The notes beneath the pieces were generated by a model. That model saw nothing but the letters and a program-made list of their open reading frames with translations. It ran no database searches and was not told the DNA's origin. DNA of 50,689 bases. Source: an uncultured Clostridia bacterium (GTDB lineage Bacteria > Bacillota > Clostridia > TANB77 > CAG-508). Below are positions 1-8,496 of this stretch, one piece after another. A program made the translations under genes and the position numbers. How positions within the stretch are numbered: position 1 is the first letter of the stretch; each line of letters starts with the position of its first letter. The stretch spans positions 68,508 through 119,196 of the forward strand of contig CANRGN010000001.1 of NCBI GenBank assembly GCA_947630235.1, in the 5' to 3' direction.

Positions 1-997
1 ATCTTCTAACTAAAGCTGGATCTTTTTCTATGTATTCTCTATATTCGTCTAATGTAGTTGCTCCCATACAATGAAGTTCTCCTCTAGCTAGTTTTGGTTT
101 TAAAAGATTACTAGCATCCATTGTTCCCTCTGATGCTCCAGCTCCAACTAAATTATGTATCTCGTCTATAAATAATAAAATTTTTCCATTTGCAGATTCT
201 AATTCATCTAATATAGTTTTTAAACGTTCTTCAAACTCTCCTCTATATTTCGCTCCAGCTATAAGTAAACCTAAATCTAAAGAGAAAATAGTTTTTCCTT
301 TTAAACTAGTAGGAACATCTCCTCTTACAATTCTTTGGGCTAATCCTTCAATTATAGCTGTTTTTCCAACACCAGGCTCTCCTATTAAACATGGATTATT
401 TTTTGTTTTTCTAGTTAATATTCTAATTACATTTCTAATTTCTTCATCTCTACCTATTACTGGTTCTAATCTATTTTGTCTTGCTAAAGCTGTTAAATCT
501 TTTCCATATCTTTCTAAAACATCTGAATCTTCAGTATCATCTTCGTCTATTTTTATTCTTATTCCTTTAATATCTTTTAAATCACTAAATACTTTTCTTT
601 TTTCTATTCCTAATGATTTTAATGTTTTTTTAGCACTATCTGGAGCTTTATCTAAAATTCCAAGAAAAAGATGCTCTGTTGATATGTATTGCTCTTTTAA
701 TAGTTTTACATATCTTTCAGAAGAATCTAATCCCATTTCTACAGCCTTCGAAAAACGAATAGCAAATTGGTTAGATGCTTTTGGAATATTATCTATTTGT
801 TCTTGTAATTTTAATTTTAAATTTGTTACATCAATTTCCATTTTTTGAAATAACTGAAATACAACATCTTTTTCTCTTTGAGCCATTGCTAGTAAAAGAT
901 GCCAAATATCAATTTCCGCATTCTTATTTTGAATAGCAAGACTACTAGATAAACTTATTGTTTCTTTTGCTTTATCTGTTAAATTAGAAATATCCAT
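1..997 (-). CDS. clpB: ATP-dependent chaperone ClpB, 5' part (runs off the window)
   Basis: Reading leftward from an ATG at 997 gives about 332 residues with no stop before the window edge. The N-terminal Clp repeat domain (start [12 protein letters not shown]) is followed by the first AAA+ module, with Walker A GEPGVGKT, Walker B LLFIDEIH and the [18 protein letters not shown] stretch. The pairing of [17 protein letters not shown] with RIVRGDVP resembles ClpB more than ClpC, but the diagnostic middle coiled coil is outside the window, so ClpC is not fully excluded. ClpB is a cytosolic hexameric disaggregase that works with DnaK. A GGGAGGG ribosome site lies about 13 bases before the start. 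I saw no CIRCE-like inverted repeat upstream. The DUF2207-like gene lies just upstream on the same strand. Confidence 0.88.
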   Translation of the reverse strand, partial: MDISNLTDKAKETISLSSSLAIQNKNAEIDIWHLLLAMAQREKDVVFQLFQKMEIDVTNLKLKLQEQIDNIPKASNQFAIRFSKAVEMGLDSSERYVKLLKEQYISTEHLFLGILDKAPDSAKKTLKSLGIEKRKVFSDLKDIKGIRIKIDEDDTEDSDVLERYGKDLTALARQNRLEPVIGRDEEIRNVIRILTRKTKNNPCLIGEPGVGKTAIIEGLAQRIVRGDVPTSLKGKTIFSLDLGLLIAGAKYRGEFEERLKTILDELESANGKILLFIDEIHNLVGAGASEGTMDASNLLKPKLARGELHCMGATTLDEYREYIEKDPALVRR

Positions 998-1074
998 ATC
1001 TAATCTCAACCCTCCCTTAATGCAATCAAGTTAGAAAAGAATTTAATTTTAAACTTAATTCTATATATTTTTAT

Positions 1075-1866
1075 TTAAAAAGGCTTAAATTCGTATACTT
1101 CTTTTTTTCTAAAACCAAAAACTATTATAAATATCACAAAAATTATTAAAAAAAGTAATACAAAAATACAACTTTTTAATATAAAGAATAATTTTTTTCT
1201 ATTTTTTGATTTTATTTTAATTAAATTATTATTTTTTTGACTATTATCTATTCCATCATAATTTAAATATATATCTATATAATCATTAAAATCATTTATT
1301 TTATAAATTGCTTGATTCTGCTTTAAATTTATAGTTCCTACACAATTATTTAAACTAGCAAAAGCATTTTCACTAAAATTTCCGTTAATTTTAATTTCTG
1401 CTTCTTGTATATTAATATAGTTAATATTTAATATTTTCAAATCTAATTCATTATTTTTAAAAACATTATTTAATCTATATTTAAGTTTATATTGATGATA
1501 TCCAAAATTGCCAATTCCCCAAGTAAACTCAATTCCATCTTCTGTTTGTATTATTGATGATTTCTTGTTTTTTTCATCTTTTGAAGCAGTAACCTCCCAG
1601 TTATCTTTATTTTGAAATTTAACTCCATCTTCAATAACACAAAATTCTTTTATATCATCCAATTTCAAATTTTCATAAAAATTATATAGTTCTGTTCCAA
1701 TATAAAAATTACCTTTCCAAATTTCAGTAACACTTACAGAACTATCATCATTAATTTTTGCTTCGAAATTTACTTTAGATATATTATTACTATTTGCAAA
1801 AATAATATTATTAAAATTTATTAAAATAGTAAAAAATAAAACTGTAAATTTAAACTTATTTTTCAC
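1075..1866 (-). CDS. secreted, membrane-anchored DUF2207-like protein
   Basis: The 263-residue product has an N-terminal signal sequence (about residues 5-24), an extracytoplasmic beta-rich region and one C-terminal membrane segment (about residues 228-252) followed by a short basic tail. The pattern of a short beta strand, a V-x-E-x-W-K-G-x-F motif and a later GIGNFGYHQYKLKYRL stretch recalls the N-terminal region of DUF2207 proteins, which are predicted extracellular domains with a membrane anchor. It is much shorter than the usual DUF2207 proteins of 500-600 residues and lacks their extra helices and Gly-rich tail. It lies between pdaA and clpB on the same strand. Family assignment is tentative and the function is unknown. 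Confidence 0.55.
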   Translation of the reverse strand: MKNKFKFTVLFFTILINFNNIIFANSNNISKVNFEAKINDDSSVSVTEIWKGNFYIGTELYNFYENLKLDDIKEFCVIEDGVKFQNKDNWEVTASKDEKNKKSSIIQTEDGIEFTWGIGNFGYHQYKLKYRLNNVFKNNELDLKILNINYINIQEAEIKINGNFSENAFASLNNCVGTINLKQNQAIYKINDFNDYIDIYLNYDGIDNSQKNNNLIKIKSKNRKKLFFILKSCIFVLLFLIIFVIFIIVFGFRKKEVYEFKPF

Positions 1867-1995
1867 ATTAAAACTCCTAATTAAAAATATGTATATAAAT
1901 TTTATTTTTCCTATTTTAATTTAAATTTAAACATATTATATATATAAATAATTTTTATTTCAATAAAATTTTATGGAAATTTTGGCAAATTAGGC

Positions 1996-2028
1996 AAAAG
2001 AGCATAGATCAATTTTCTACGCTCTTTT
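1996..2028 (-). terminator. Rho-independent terminator after the pdaA-like gene
   Basis: On the minus strand AAAAGAGCGTAGA and TCTATGCTCTTTT form a 13-bp stem with one G-U pair, 11 bases beyond the stop of the deacetylase gene. The run of Ts closes the 3' arm. Confidence 0.75.
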
Positions 2029-2038
2029 AACAATAAAA

Positions 2039-2824
2039 TTATTCAAAATCTTTTAAAGAACTAATTTCATAGCCTTTTTCTTTAATACTTTTTATAAGAT
2101 CATCAAGCATATTCATATTATCTTCTGATGTTGAATGAAGCAAAATAATACAACCATTATGTAAATTATCTAAAATTTTTCTTTTACCATATTCAACTCT
2201 ACCTTGATTTGAAGCATCCCAATCATCATAAGCATTTGACCATAATACAGTTTTATAGCACAAATTTTGAACATCATTTAAAACTCTTGCACTAAATTCA
2301 CCCTTTGGCGGTCTAAAATAAGTCATTTCATAACCTGTTTTTTCTAAAACTGCAGTATGCAAATCCATTATCTCTTTTTTTATTTCTTCATCACTTAAAT
2401 CAACTAAGCATTTGTGATTTACAGTATGATTACCTACTATATTTCCATTCTTTATCATTTTCATTACTAAATCTTCAGCTGTATTTAAATAATGTGCTGT
2501 TATAAAAAATGTTGCTGTTACATTATTTTTCTTTAATGTTTCTAATATTTTTTCTGTATATCCTGCTTCATATCCAGCATCAAAAGTTATATAAACTTTT
2601 TTTGAATCTTTGTTTCCCATACTATATCCATTATATTCTTGCAATGTTTTTAAACTTTCTACATCTAATACAGGTTGCTCATTATTTTTACCTCTTCTAA
2701 ATCCCCATGCTAGTTTTTCATTACTTAAACTATCTGCATTTGTGGTTGTTGCTAAAGCAAATCCTGCAACTAATACCACTAATAAACAACATACTACAGA
2801 AATTCTTACTATATATTCCTTCAT
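2039..2824 (-). CDS. pdaA: PdaA-type polysaccharide (peptidoglycan) deacetylase
   Basis: The 261-residue product has an N-terminal membrane segment or signal (residues 5-25) and a NodB-type deacetylase domain. Conserved motifs are TFDAGYE at 80-86, the metal-binding H133 and H137 in GNHTVNH, RPPKGEFS at 171-178, and IILLHS ending with H230. The sequence around these motifs closely follows Bacillus PdaA, the N-acetylmuramic acid deacetylase needed for muramic delta-lactam in the spore cortex, and not general chitin deacetylases. In motif 1 the usual second Asp is Ala83; Bacillus PdaA also departs from DD here, with Asn. The presence of PdaA suggests, but does not prove, a spore-forming lineage. 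The gene ends at a clear terminator. Confidence 0.82.
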   Translation of the reverse strand: MKEYIVRISVVCCLLVVLVAGFALATTTNADSLSNEKLAWGFRRGKNNEQPVLDVESLKTLQEYNGYSMGNKDSKKVYITFDAGYEAGYTEKILETLKKNNVTATFFITAHYLNTAEDLVMKMIKNGNIVGNHTVNHKCLVDLSDEEIKKEIMDLHTAVLEKTGYEMTYFRPPKGEFSARVLNDVQNLCYKTVLWSNAYDDWDASNQGRVEYGKRKILDNLHNGCIILLHSTSEDNMNMLDDLIKSIKEKGYEISSLKDFE

Positions 2825-2996
2825 AAAAATCCTCCTAAAAAATTTTATTCTAGAAATTTTTTAAAAGAACAAAAAATTCATTTTTGTAATCGATAATTAT
2901 TTTATCATAATATTTATTTTTTTCTATATTTTGCTAAAATAACAAAAAATTTCTAAAAATTACTGTGCCTCTTGGATATTATTTAAAAAATTTTTA

Positions 2997-3025
2997 TTGC
3001 AAAATGTCTAAATTTGTTATATTAT
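2997..3025 (+). promoter_or_regulatory. predicted sigma-A promoter for glmS
   Basis: TTGCAA at 2997-3002 and TATTAT at 3020-3025 are separated by exactly 17 bases. Transcription from about 3032 would include the whole glmS ribozyme. The rest of the 2825-3060 gap holds no other recognisable signal. Confidence 0.6.
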
Positions 3026-3060
3026 AGATATATTGTATGATAATTGAAAAAAATTTTAAA

Positions 3061-3146
3061 AGCGCCAGGCCTATTTTTAGGTGACGAGGATGAAGTTTAT
3101 CGAAAGATTCGGCGGATACTTCATGGCATCTTACTGTCATAAGATA
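3061..3146 (+). ncRNA. glmS ribozyme (glucosamine-6-phosphate-sensing)
   Basis: The segment starts with the conserved A-GCGCC cleavage context (cut expected between 3061 and 3062) and contains the hallmark GACGAGGATG, TTTATCGAA and TTCGGCGGAT core strings. GAAG at about 3093 pairs with CTTC near 3118 to make P3, and ATCTTA/TAAGAT at 3128-3145 makes a perfect short hairpin as expected for P4. It lies directly upstream of glmS, its standard location. In this family, glucosamine-6-phosphate acts as a cofactor for self-cleavage, which destabilises the mRNA and closes a feedback loop on GlmS synthesis. Confidence 0.95.
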
Positions 3147-3239
3147 TTATAAAAAAATAATAGAAATATTATAACAAATGTAATATTAGTAAGCTTTTTA
3201 TCATACAATATTATATTAAGATAAAAAGGAGATTTTATT

Positions 3240-5060
3240 ATGTGTGGTATTGTTGGCTACATAGGGCAAAAAAAAGCTCACCCTATTTTAATAAATGGGC
3301 TTTCAAATTTAGAATATCGTGGTTATGACTCAGCTGGTATATCTATTTTAGAAAACAATGATATTAAATTAATAAAAACTAAAGGTAGAGTAAAAACTCT
3401 ATTTGAAAAAACCGAAAATGAAAATTTAAATGGAACAATTGGAATTGCTCATACTCGTTGGGCTACTCATGGAAAACCATCTGATGAAAATTCACATCCT
3501 CATCTTGATAATTCAAAAACATTTGCTGTAGTACATAATGGTATTATAGAAAATTATTCTGAACTTAGAAATATGCTTATAGAAAAAGGATACAAATTTT
3601 TATCTCAAACAGATACAGAAGTTATTCCTAATCTTATACATTTTTATTATTCTAAAGGAAATGATTTCATTCATTCTGTTTCTTTAGCTATTAAAGATTT
3701 AAAAGGAAGCTTTGCTTTATCTATTTTATGCAAAGATGAAGCTAATAAAATTATTGTAACTAGAAAAGATAGCCCTTTAGTTATTGGAAAGGGAAAAGAC
3801 GAATTTTTTATTAGTTCTGATACACCTGCATATTTAGATAAAACAAAAGAATTTTATTTTTTAGATGATTTAGATATGGCTGTTATACAGCAAGATGATA
3901 TAAAATTTTATAATTCTAATTTAAAAAATATAAAAAAAGATATTAAATTAATTGATTGGTCTGCTGATAGTGCACAAAAAAACGGATATGAAGATTTTAT
4001 GTTAAAAGAAATTTATGAACAACCAAATTCAATTAAAGCAACTATCTCTTCTACACTATCTAAAGATAAAGTACAAATTGAAGGATTAGAACTTTCTAAA
4101 GAATATTTAAAAAATATAAATAAAATTTTCATTGTTGCTTGTGGCACTGCTATGCATGCTGGTCTTGCTACAAAAAAGATTTTCGAAAGTATTTGTAAAA
4201 TTCAAACCGAAGTAGATTTAGCTTCTGAATTTAGATATAGAGATCCTTTAATAGACGAAAAAACTTTATGCTTATATATTAGTCAATCTGGAGAAACTGC
4301 AGATACAATTGCTGCATTAAAACTTGCTAAAGAAAAAAATTGTAAAACAATTGCTATTTCTAATGTTATAGGAAGTTCTATTACTAGAGAAGCAGATTTT
4401 TCAATATATACTCATGCTGGTCCTGAAATTGCAGTTGCTTCTACAAAAGCTTATACTGCTCAAGTAACACTTCTTTCAATTTTAGCTATATATTTTGCAG
4501 AAACATTAGAAATAAATAATCCTGATATTAAAATTTTGAAAAAAGATATTTTAGATCTACCAAATAAAGTTGATGAAGTTTTACAAGTAAATGATGATAT
4601 TAAAGAATTATCTAAAAAAATATATAAAGAAAAAGATGTATTTTTCATAGGTCGTGGAATAGATTATCCAGCTTCTCTTGAAGGTTCACTTAAATTAAAA
4701 GAAATTTCTTATATTCATTCAGATGCTTATGCTTCTGGTGAATTAAAACATGGACCTATTGCTTTAATAGAAGATGGAATTTCTGTTGTATCAATTATTA
4801 CTGATGAAAAATTAATAGAAAAATCTATTAGTAACATTCAAGAAGTTATAACTAGAGGTGCGAAAACTATTATTGTTACAAATCAAAATTTACCAGCAAA
4901 TAATTTTTATAAAATTGTAAATATACCATCAACCAATCCTTACATCTCTCCTATTTTGTCTGTTATACCACTTCAACTTTTGGCTTATTATATTTCAAAA
5001 GAAAAAGGATTAGATGTTGATAAGCCTAGAAACTTAGCTAAATCTGTTACTGTTGAATAA
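3240..5060 (+). CDS. glmS: glutamine-fructose-6-phosphate aminotransferase
   Basis: The 606-residue enzyme makes glucosamine-6-phosphate from fructose-6-phosphate and glutamine, the first step toward UDP-GlcNAc for the cell wall. The N-terminal glutaminase domain begins MCGIVGY, with Cys2 as nucleophile and LEYRGYDSAG and HTRWATHG conserved. Two SIS isomerase domains follow, with SQSGETADT and AVASTKAYTAQ in the first, and the protein ends in DKPRNLAKSVTVE as in the whole family. The length is standard. The ribosome site AAAAAGGAG lies 8 bases before the start. Control by the upstream ribozyme is expected. Confidence 0.98.
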   Translation: MCGIVGYIGQKKAHPILINGLSNLEYRGYDSAGISILENNDIKLIKTKGRVKTLFEKTENENLNGTIGIAHTRWATHGKPSDENSHPHLDNSKTFAVVHNGIIENYSELRNMLIEKGYKFLSQTDTEVIPNLIHFYYSKGNDFIHSVSLAIKDLKGSFALSILCKDEANKIIVTRKDSPLVIGKGKDEFFISSDTPAYLDKTKEFYFLDDLDMAVIQQDDIKFYNSNLKNIKKDIKLIDWSADSAQKNGYEDFMLKEIYEQPNSIKATISSTLSKDKVQIEGLELSKEYLKNINKIFIVACGTAMHAGLATKKIFESICKIQTEVDLASEFRYRDPLIDEKTLCLYISQSGETADTIAALKLAKEKNCKTIAISNVIGSSITREADFSIYTHAGPEIAVASTKAYTAQVTLLSILAIYFAETLEINNPDIKILKKDILDLPNKVDEVLQVNDDIKELSKKIYKEKDVFFIGRGIDYPASLEGSLKLKEISYIHSDAYASGELKHGPIALIEDGISVVSIITDEKLIEKSISNIQEVITRGAKTIIVTNQNLPANNFYKIVNIPSTNPYISPILSVIPLQLLAYYISKEKGLDVDKPRNLAKSVTVE

Positions 5061-5069
5061 TTTTTTTTG

Positions 5070-5103
5070 AAGAATCCCCATTCGTTATAGAATGGGGATT
5101 CTT
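5070..5103 (+). terminator. terminator after glmS
   Basis: A perfect 14-bp stem, AAGAATCCCCATTC paired with GAATGGGGATTCTT around a 6-base loop, lies 10 bases after the glmS stop. The T-rich tail is interrupted (TTCTTGTT). It sits between convergent genes and may serve both. Confidence 0.75.
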
Positions 5104-5110
5104 GTTAAAA

Positions 5111-5341
5111 TTAAGATAACTCACTATTTTTCACTTTTCTAATCAAATAATCGTACTTTGCCTCTTCAGCTTTAATCATATAAATATAATAATCTACCAG
5201 TTCTCCTTCTGCTAAATTCAAATTATTATGCATATTCATTAGATTCCTTTTACTTGCCATTATACTTGATTTTAACTCATTTTCTTTTTCTATTTTACTT
5301 TGATCAATAATCTTTTTTTCTTTTACATAATTTTTATCCAT
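5111..5341 (-). CDS. DUF2508 family protein (YaaL-like)
   Basis: This small, charged, helical protein has 76 residues. The C-terminal half, with ELVDYYIYMIKAEEAKYDYLIRK split around conserved Asp-Tyr, Ala-Glu and Lys-Tyr-Asp-Tyr positions, matches the DUF2508 pattern seen in Bacillus YaaL and many clostridial proteins. No signal or membrane segment is present. No strong ribosome site precedes the start, where the upstream bases are GCTTATTTTTTT, so expression may be low or coupled. The function is unknown. Confidence 0.65.
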   Translation of the reverse strand: MDKNYVKEKKIIDQSKIEKENELKSSIMASKRNLMNMHNNLNLAEGELVDYYIYMIKAEEAKYDYLIRKVKNSELS

Positions 5342-5441
5342 AAAAAAATAAGCCAGCCTTTCTATTTTTATATGTTTCTATAAAAATCCACATAATCTAT
5401 TTAATAATTCTGACTTATTTTATGCAATTTCCATTATTTTA

Positions 5442-6020
5442 TTATAAAAATTTTTCTATTTCTTCCCAAATTTTTTCTGTATAAATTTTCCTTTCAGCAG
5501 AAAATGGATAAATAGGGCTATATGATATTCCCAAATAATCTTTTATAACATTTACTGCTTCATCTACTTTAGTTACAGCAATTTTGTCTGCTTTGTTTGT
5601 TACTACTACAAAAGGCAAATTAGTTTTTAATATATATTCATACATAAGAAAATCATCTTCAGTAGGTTTATGTCTTATATCTAATACTAAAATTATAAGT
5701 GATATATTATTTCTTTTTGATAAATAATCTTCTATAAATTTTCCAGAAATAATTTGCTCCTTTTTAGACATTTTACTATATCCATATCCTGGTAAATCTA
5801 CAAAATAAAATTTATCATCTATATTATAAAAGTTAATTTGACGAGTTTTTCCAGGAGTGTTACTAGTTCTAGCTAAATTTTTTCTATTTATCATTGTATT
5901 TACAAAAGAAGATTTTCCAACATTAGATTTTCCTACTAAAACAATTTCTGGTAAATCAGATTTTGGATACTGTTTTTCACTTACTGCAGATATTTCAAAT
6001 TTTGGATTTTTTACTATCAT
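5442..6020 (-). CDS. engB: ribosome biogenesis GTP-binding protein YsxC/EngB
   Basis: The 192-residue TrmE-Era-EngA-like GTPase shows G1 GKSNVGKSS (about residues 30-38), the G2 region RTSNTPGKT, G3 DLPGYG, G4 TNKAD and G5 FSAE. It ends soon after the G5 motif, as EngB proteins do. EngB assists late assembly of the large ribosomal subunit and is essential in many Firmicutes. It lies 100 bases upstream of the DUF2508 gene on the same strand. The start is supported by the family-typical N-terminus ending at PKSDLPEIVLVGKSN; the ribosome site AGGTGAG is modest. Confidence 0.95.
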   Translation of the reverse strand: MIVKNPKFEISAVSEKQYPKSDLPEIVLVGKSNVGKSSFVNTMINRKNLARTSNTPGKTRQINFYNIDDKFYFVDLPGYGYSKMSKKEQIISGKFIEDYLSKRNNISLIILVLDIRHKPTEDDFLMYEYILKTNLPFVVVTNKADKIAVTKVDEAVNVIKDYLGISYSPIYPFSAERKIYTEKIWEEIEKFL

Positions 6021-6047
6021 TTTTTCTCACCTATTTTTTTTATTTTA

Positions 6048-6076
6048 TTGCATTATACTATAAACCATGCTATAAT
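6048..6076 (+). promoter_or_regulatory. predicted promoter of the 38-residue ORF
   Basis: TTGCAT at 6048-6053 and TATAAT at 6071-6076 are 17 bases apart, and the -10 has a TGC extension. A hairpin with 8-bp arms (ATTACTTA 6097-6104, TAAGTAAT 6110-6117) would form in the untranslated leader. Confidence 0.65.
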
Positions 6077-6174
6077 TCAAGCATTATAATCTTTAGATTA
6101 CTTAGTTCTTAAGTAATTTTCTTCCAAAAATAGAAAAAAGCATTTATTTCACCCTATTGAAAGGAGGTGATAAA

Positions 6175-6291
6175 ATGCAAAAAACTAAAAACTCACATAA
6201 GAGTGGAAATAAAGTTTGCTTTTTCAAAAAATTACATATTATAACTTCTATAGTAAAAAATATTTTAGATATTTTTAGCTACTTTATTTAA
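6175..6291 (+). CDS. 38-residue basic/amphipathic peptide of unknown function
   Basis: An ATG at 6175 follows a near-perfect ribosome site, AAAGGAGGTGA, with 5 bases of spacing. The peptide starts MQKTKNSHKSGNK, is strongly basic in its first half, and ends with about 19 mostly hydrophobic residues (LHIITSIV...IFSYFI) that could form an amphipathic helix. It has its own promoter, a 5' hairpin and a strong terminator, giving a transcript of about 250 bases. That architecture resembles type I toxin or other small-peptide units, but no family is recognised and no antisense RNA can be shown. It is the only plus-strand gene between engB and serS. Confidence 0.55.
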   Translation: MQKTKNSHKSGNKVCFFKKLHIITSIVKNILDIFSYFI

Positions 6292-6296
6292 TAAAA

Positions 6297-6329
6297 ATAG
6301 GTAGTGCATGCGACACTACCTATTTTTTT
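6297..6329 (+). terminator. Rho-independent terminator of the 38-residue ORF
   Basis: ATAGGTAGTG (6297-6306) and CACTACCTAT (6314-6323) form a perfect 10-bp stem followed by seven Ts. Confidence 0.88.
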
Positions 6330-6411
6330 ATTTTTTTGCAAAAAACTAAAAAATCAAATAATAACTATAATTAGTATACAATATTATAATTTATTTTGTC
6401 AATACAATTTT

Positions 6412-7695
6412 CTACTTTTTCACAAGTTTCTTTGTTCCACCCATATATGGCCATAATACTTCTGGTATATCTATACTTCCATCTTCATTATAGTGATTTT
6501 CTAAAAATGCAATTAACATTCTAGGTGGTGCAACAACTGTATTATTTAAAGTATGAGGAAGATAATTTCCTTTTTCACCTTTTACTCTAATACCAAGTCT
6601 TCTACTTTGAGCATCTGTTAAATTTGAACAGCTTCCTACTTCAAAATATTTTTTCTGTCTAGGACTCCACGCTTCAACATCAACACTCTTTGCTTTTAAA
6701 TCAGCTAAATCACCACTACAACATTCTAATGTTCTAACTGGAATATCTAAACTTCTAAATAATTCAACTGTGTAATTCCACATTTTATCATACCATTCAT
6801 AGCTTTCTTCTGGCTCACAAATAACAATCATTTCTTGTTTTTCAAATTGATGGATTCTATATACTCCTCTTTCTTCTATTCCATGAGCTCCCTTTTCTTT
6901 TCTAAAACATGGAGAATATGAAGTCATTGTATATGGTAAATTCTCTTTTTTAAGAATTTGATCTTTGAATTTTCCTATCATAGAATGTTCTGAAGTACCT
7001 ATTAAATATAAGTCTTCTCCTTCTATTTTATACATCATTGCATCCATCTCTTCAAAACTCATAACACCTGTTACAACATCAGATCTAATCATAAATGGAG
7101 GAACGCAATATGTGAAACCTTTATTTATCATAAAATCTCTAGCATAAGAAATTATTGCAGAATGAAGTCTAGCAATATCGCCAACTAAATAATAAAAACC
7201 ATTTCCAGCTACTCTTCTTGCTGAATCTAAATCAATTCCACTTAAGCTTTCCATAATATCTGCATGATATGGAATTTCATAATCTGGAACTTTTGGCTCA
7301 CCATATTTTTTTACTTCAACATTTTGGCTATCATCTTTTCCTATAGGAACTGATTCATGAATGATATTTGGAATTTTCATCATTCTTGCTCTTATTTCTT
7401 CTGCATATTCATTTTCTAATTTTTCATTTTCTACAAGCTCTTCATTTATTTTATTAACTTCTTCTTTTATTTTTTCTGCTTCATCTTTTTGACCATTTCT
7501 CATTAAGTTTCCAATTTCGCTACTTAAAGTTTTTCTTTTATTTCTAAGGTCATCACCTTTTAATTTTACTTCTTTATTTTTAGCATCAAGCTCTAAGACT
7601 TCATCAACTAAAACTAATTTATGATCTTGAAATTTCTTTTTAATATTTTCTCTTACAACATCTGGATTTTCTCTTAAAAATTTTATATCTATCAT
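6412..7695 (-). CDS. serS: serine-tRNA ligase
   Basis: The 427-residue class II synthetase charges tRNA-Ser. An N-terminal tRNA-binding coiled coil (about residues 28-108) is followed by the catalytic core. Motif 2 is the FRKEKGAHGIEERGVYRIHQF region, and motif 3 lies near APPRMLIAFLENH. Serine and ATP site elements GTSEHSM and EVGSCSNLTDAQSRR are conserved. It follows the DUF1653 gene by 18 bases and both lie behind a serine-type T-box leader, so uncharged tRNA-Ser should raise expression. Confidence 0.96.
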   Translation of the reverse strand: MIDIKFLRENPDVVRENIKKKFQDHKLVLVDEVLELDAKNKEVKLKGDDLRNKRKTLSSEIGNLMRNGQKDEAEKIKEEVNKINEELVENEKLENEYAEEIRARMMKIPNIIHESVPIGKDDSQNVEVKKYGEPKVPDYEIPYHADIMESLSGIDLDSARRVAGNGFYYLVGDIARLHSAIISYARDFMINKGFTYCVPPFMIRSDVVTGVMSFEEMDAMMYKIEGEDLYLIGTSEHSMIGKFKDQILKKENLPYTMTSYSPCFRKEKGAHGIEERGVYRIHQFEKQEMIVICEPEESYEWYDKMWNYTVELFRSLDIPVRTLECCSGDLADLKAKSVDVEAWSPRQKKYFEVGSCSNLTDAQSRRLGIRVKGEKGNYLPHTLNNTVVAPPRMLIAFLENHYNEDGSIDIPEVLWPYMGGTKKLVKK

Positions 7696-7713
7696 AACAA
7701 AACATCCCTTCTT

Positions 7714-7974
7714 TTATTCTAAATAATTATTTCTAAAATCCTCACATAATTCAAATCTATGTTTTTGACCAGTTACATTATCTGGTCTTTCTGGTATTTC
7801 TTCTAAAAACATTTTTTCTGGTCTAACCCAAATATATTTACCATCTTCTCTATCATAAAGTGGTTTATATACCACCATTCTTTCTTGATTTTCCGAATCA
7901 TAAGCTACATTTTCTACAAAATAATAATTACCTTTAAAATGTCTATAAACTTTTCCAATAACTACTTTTTTCAT
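7714..7974 (-). CDS. DUF1653 family protein
   Basis: The 86-residue protein has the DUF1653 pattern: GKVYRHFKGNYYFVENVA, then a SEN-Q--MVVYKPLY stretch, then IWVRPEKMFLEEI. These proteins form a small beta barrel and have no established role. I place the start at the ATG at 7974 because AGGAGG lies 8 bases before it; a TTG two codons upstream would leave too little spacing. It is the first gene after the T-box leader and is probably cotranscribed with serS. Confidence 0.85.
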   Translation of the reverse strand: MKKVVIGKVYRHFKGNYYFVENVAYDSENQERMVVYKPLYDREDGKYIWVRPEKMFLEEIPERPDNVTGQKHRFELCEDFRNNYLE

Positions 7975-8017
7975 AATCAAAACCTCCTTTTATTTGTTAA
8001 ATTTCTTTTCAACAAAC

Positions 8018-8225
8018 AAAAAGCCCTTGAGCTTTTTGTTTAGCTCAAGGGCGATTAACAATCGCGGTACCACCTTTTTTATTTCTCATTATATTACTAT
8101 AACCTGTAACAACTCGGCCTAATTTTAATAGGAACTCTTAAGAGTAGATTTCATAAATAAATTTAATTTGTTTCCACCAACCACAAACTCTCTAAATAAA
8201 TTTTATTTACTACTTAGTTCTTAAT
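8018..8225 (-). promoter_or_regulatory. T-box leader (serine specifier) upstream of DUF1653-serS
   Basis: On the minus strand the leader has a stem I base, GAACT/AGTTC, an AGTA box, and a distal loop with GTGGTTGGTG. A GAAA-TCT-A specifier context puts a serine TCT codon at 8146-8148. The T-box bulge GGTGGTACCGCG is at 8063-8074. A strong terminator follows: GCCCTTGAGC and GCTCAAGGGC, then TTTTTGTTTG (8018-8052). The variable T-box base is T, which would pair with an A discriminator or wobble with G. Confidence 0.9.
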
Positions 8226-8302
8226 CAATCGTTTTTATGTTTATTATTTTAGCATAATATTTTTAACAATTCAAGATATTTTACATAAATTTATTTTTTC
8301 AA

Positions 8303-8479
8303 TTAATTAACTTTACTAACTATCATTTTTAAAGCTTTTTCTCTATTTACCATAATTACATGTTCACATTTTGTACACTTTAATTTAAAATCTACACCAA
8401 TTCTAGTTATCTCCCACTCCCTACTTCCACAAGGGTGTGGCTTTTTGGTTTTGACTATATCACCGATATTGTAGTCCAT
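8303..8479 (-). CDS. DUF951 family protein
   Basis: The 58-residue protein starts MDYNIGDIVKTKKPHPCG, and GSREWEITRIGVDFKLKC and CTKCEHVIMVNR follow. This matches DUF951, whose members share GD-V--KKPHPCG--EW and a CxxC pair. Three Cys and one His could bind zinc. GGAGG lies 6 bases before the ATG at 8479. It is separated from gltX by a palindromic repeat. The function is not established. Confidence 0.88.
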   Translation of the reverse strand: MDYNIGDIVKTKKPHPCGSREWEITRIGVDFKLKCTKCEHVIMVNREKALKMIVSKVN

Positions 8480-8496
8480 AATACCTCCATACTATA

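Noticed and set aside
3061..3146. Ordinary attenuator in front of glmS
   Set aside because: The GCGCC, GACGAGG and TTCGGCGGAT core strings with the P3 and P4 pairings identify a glmS ribozyme.
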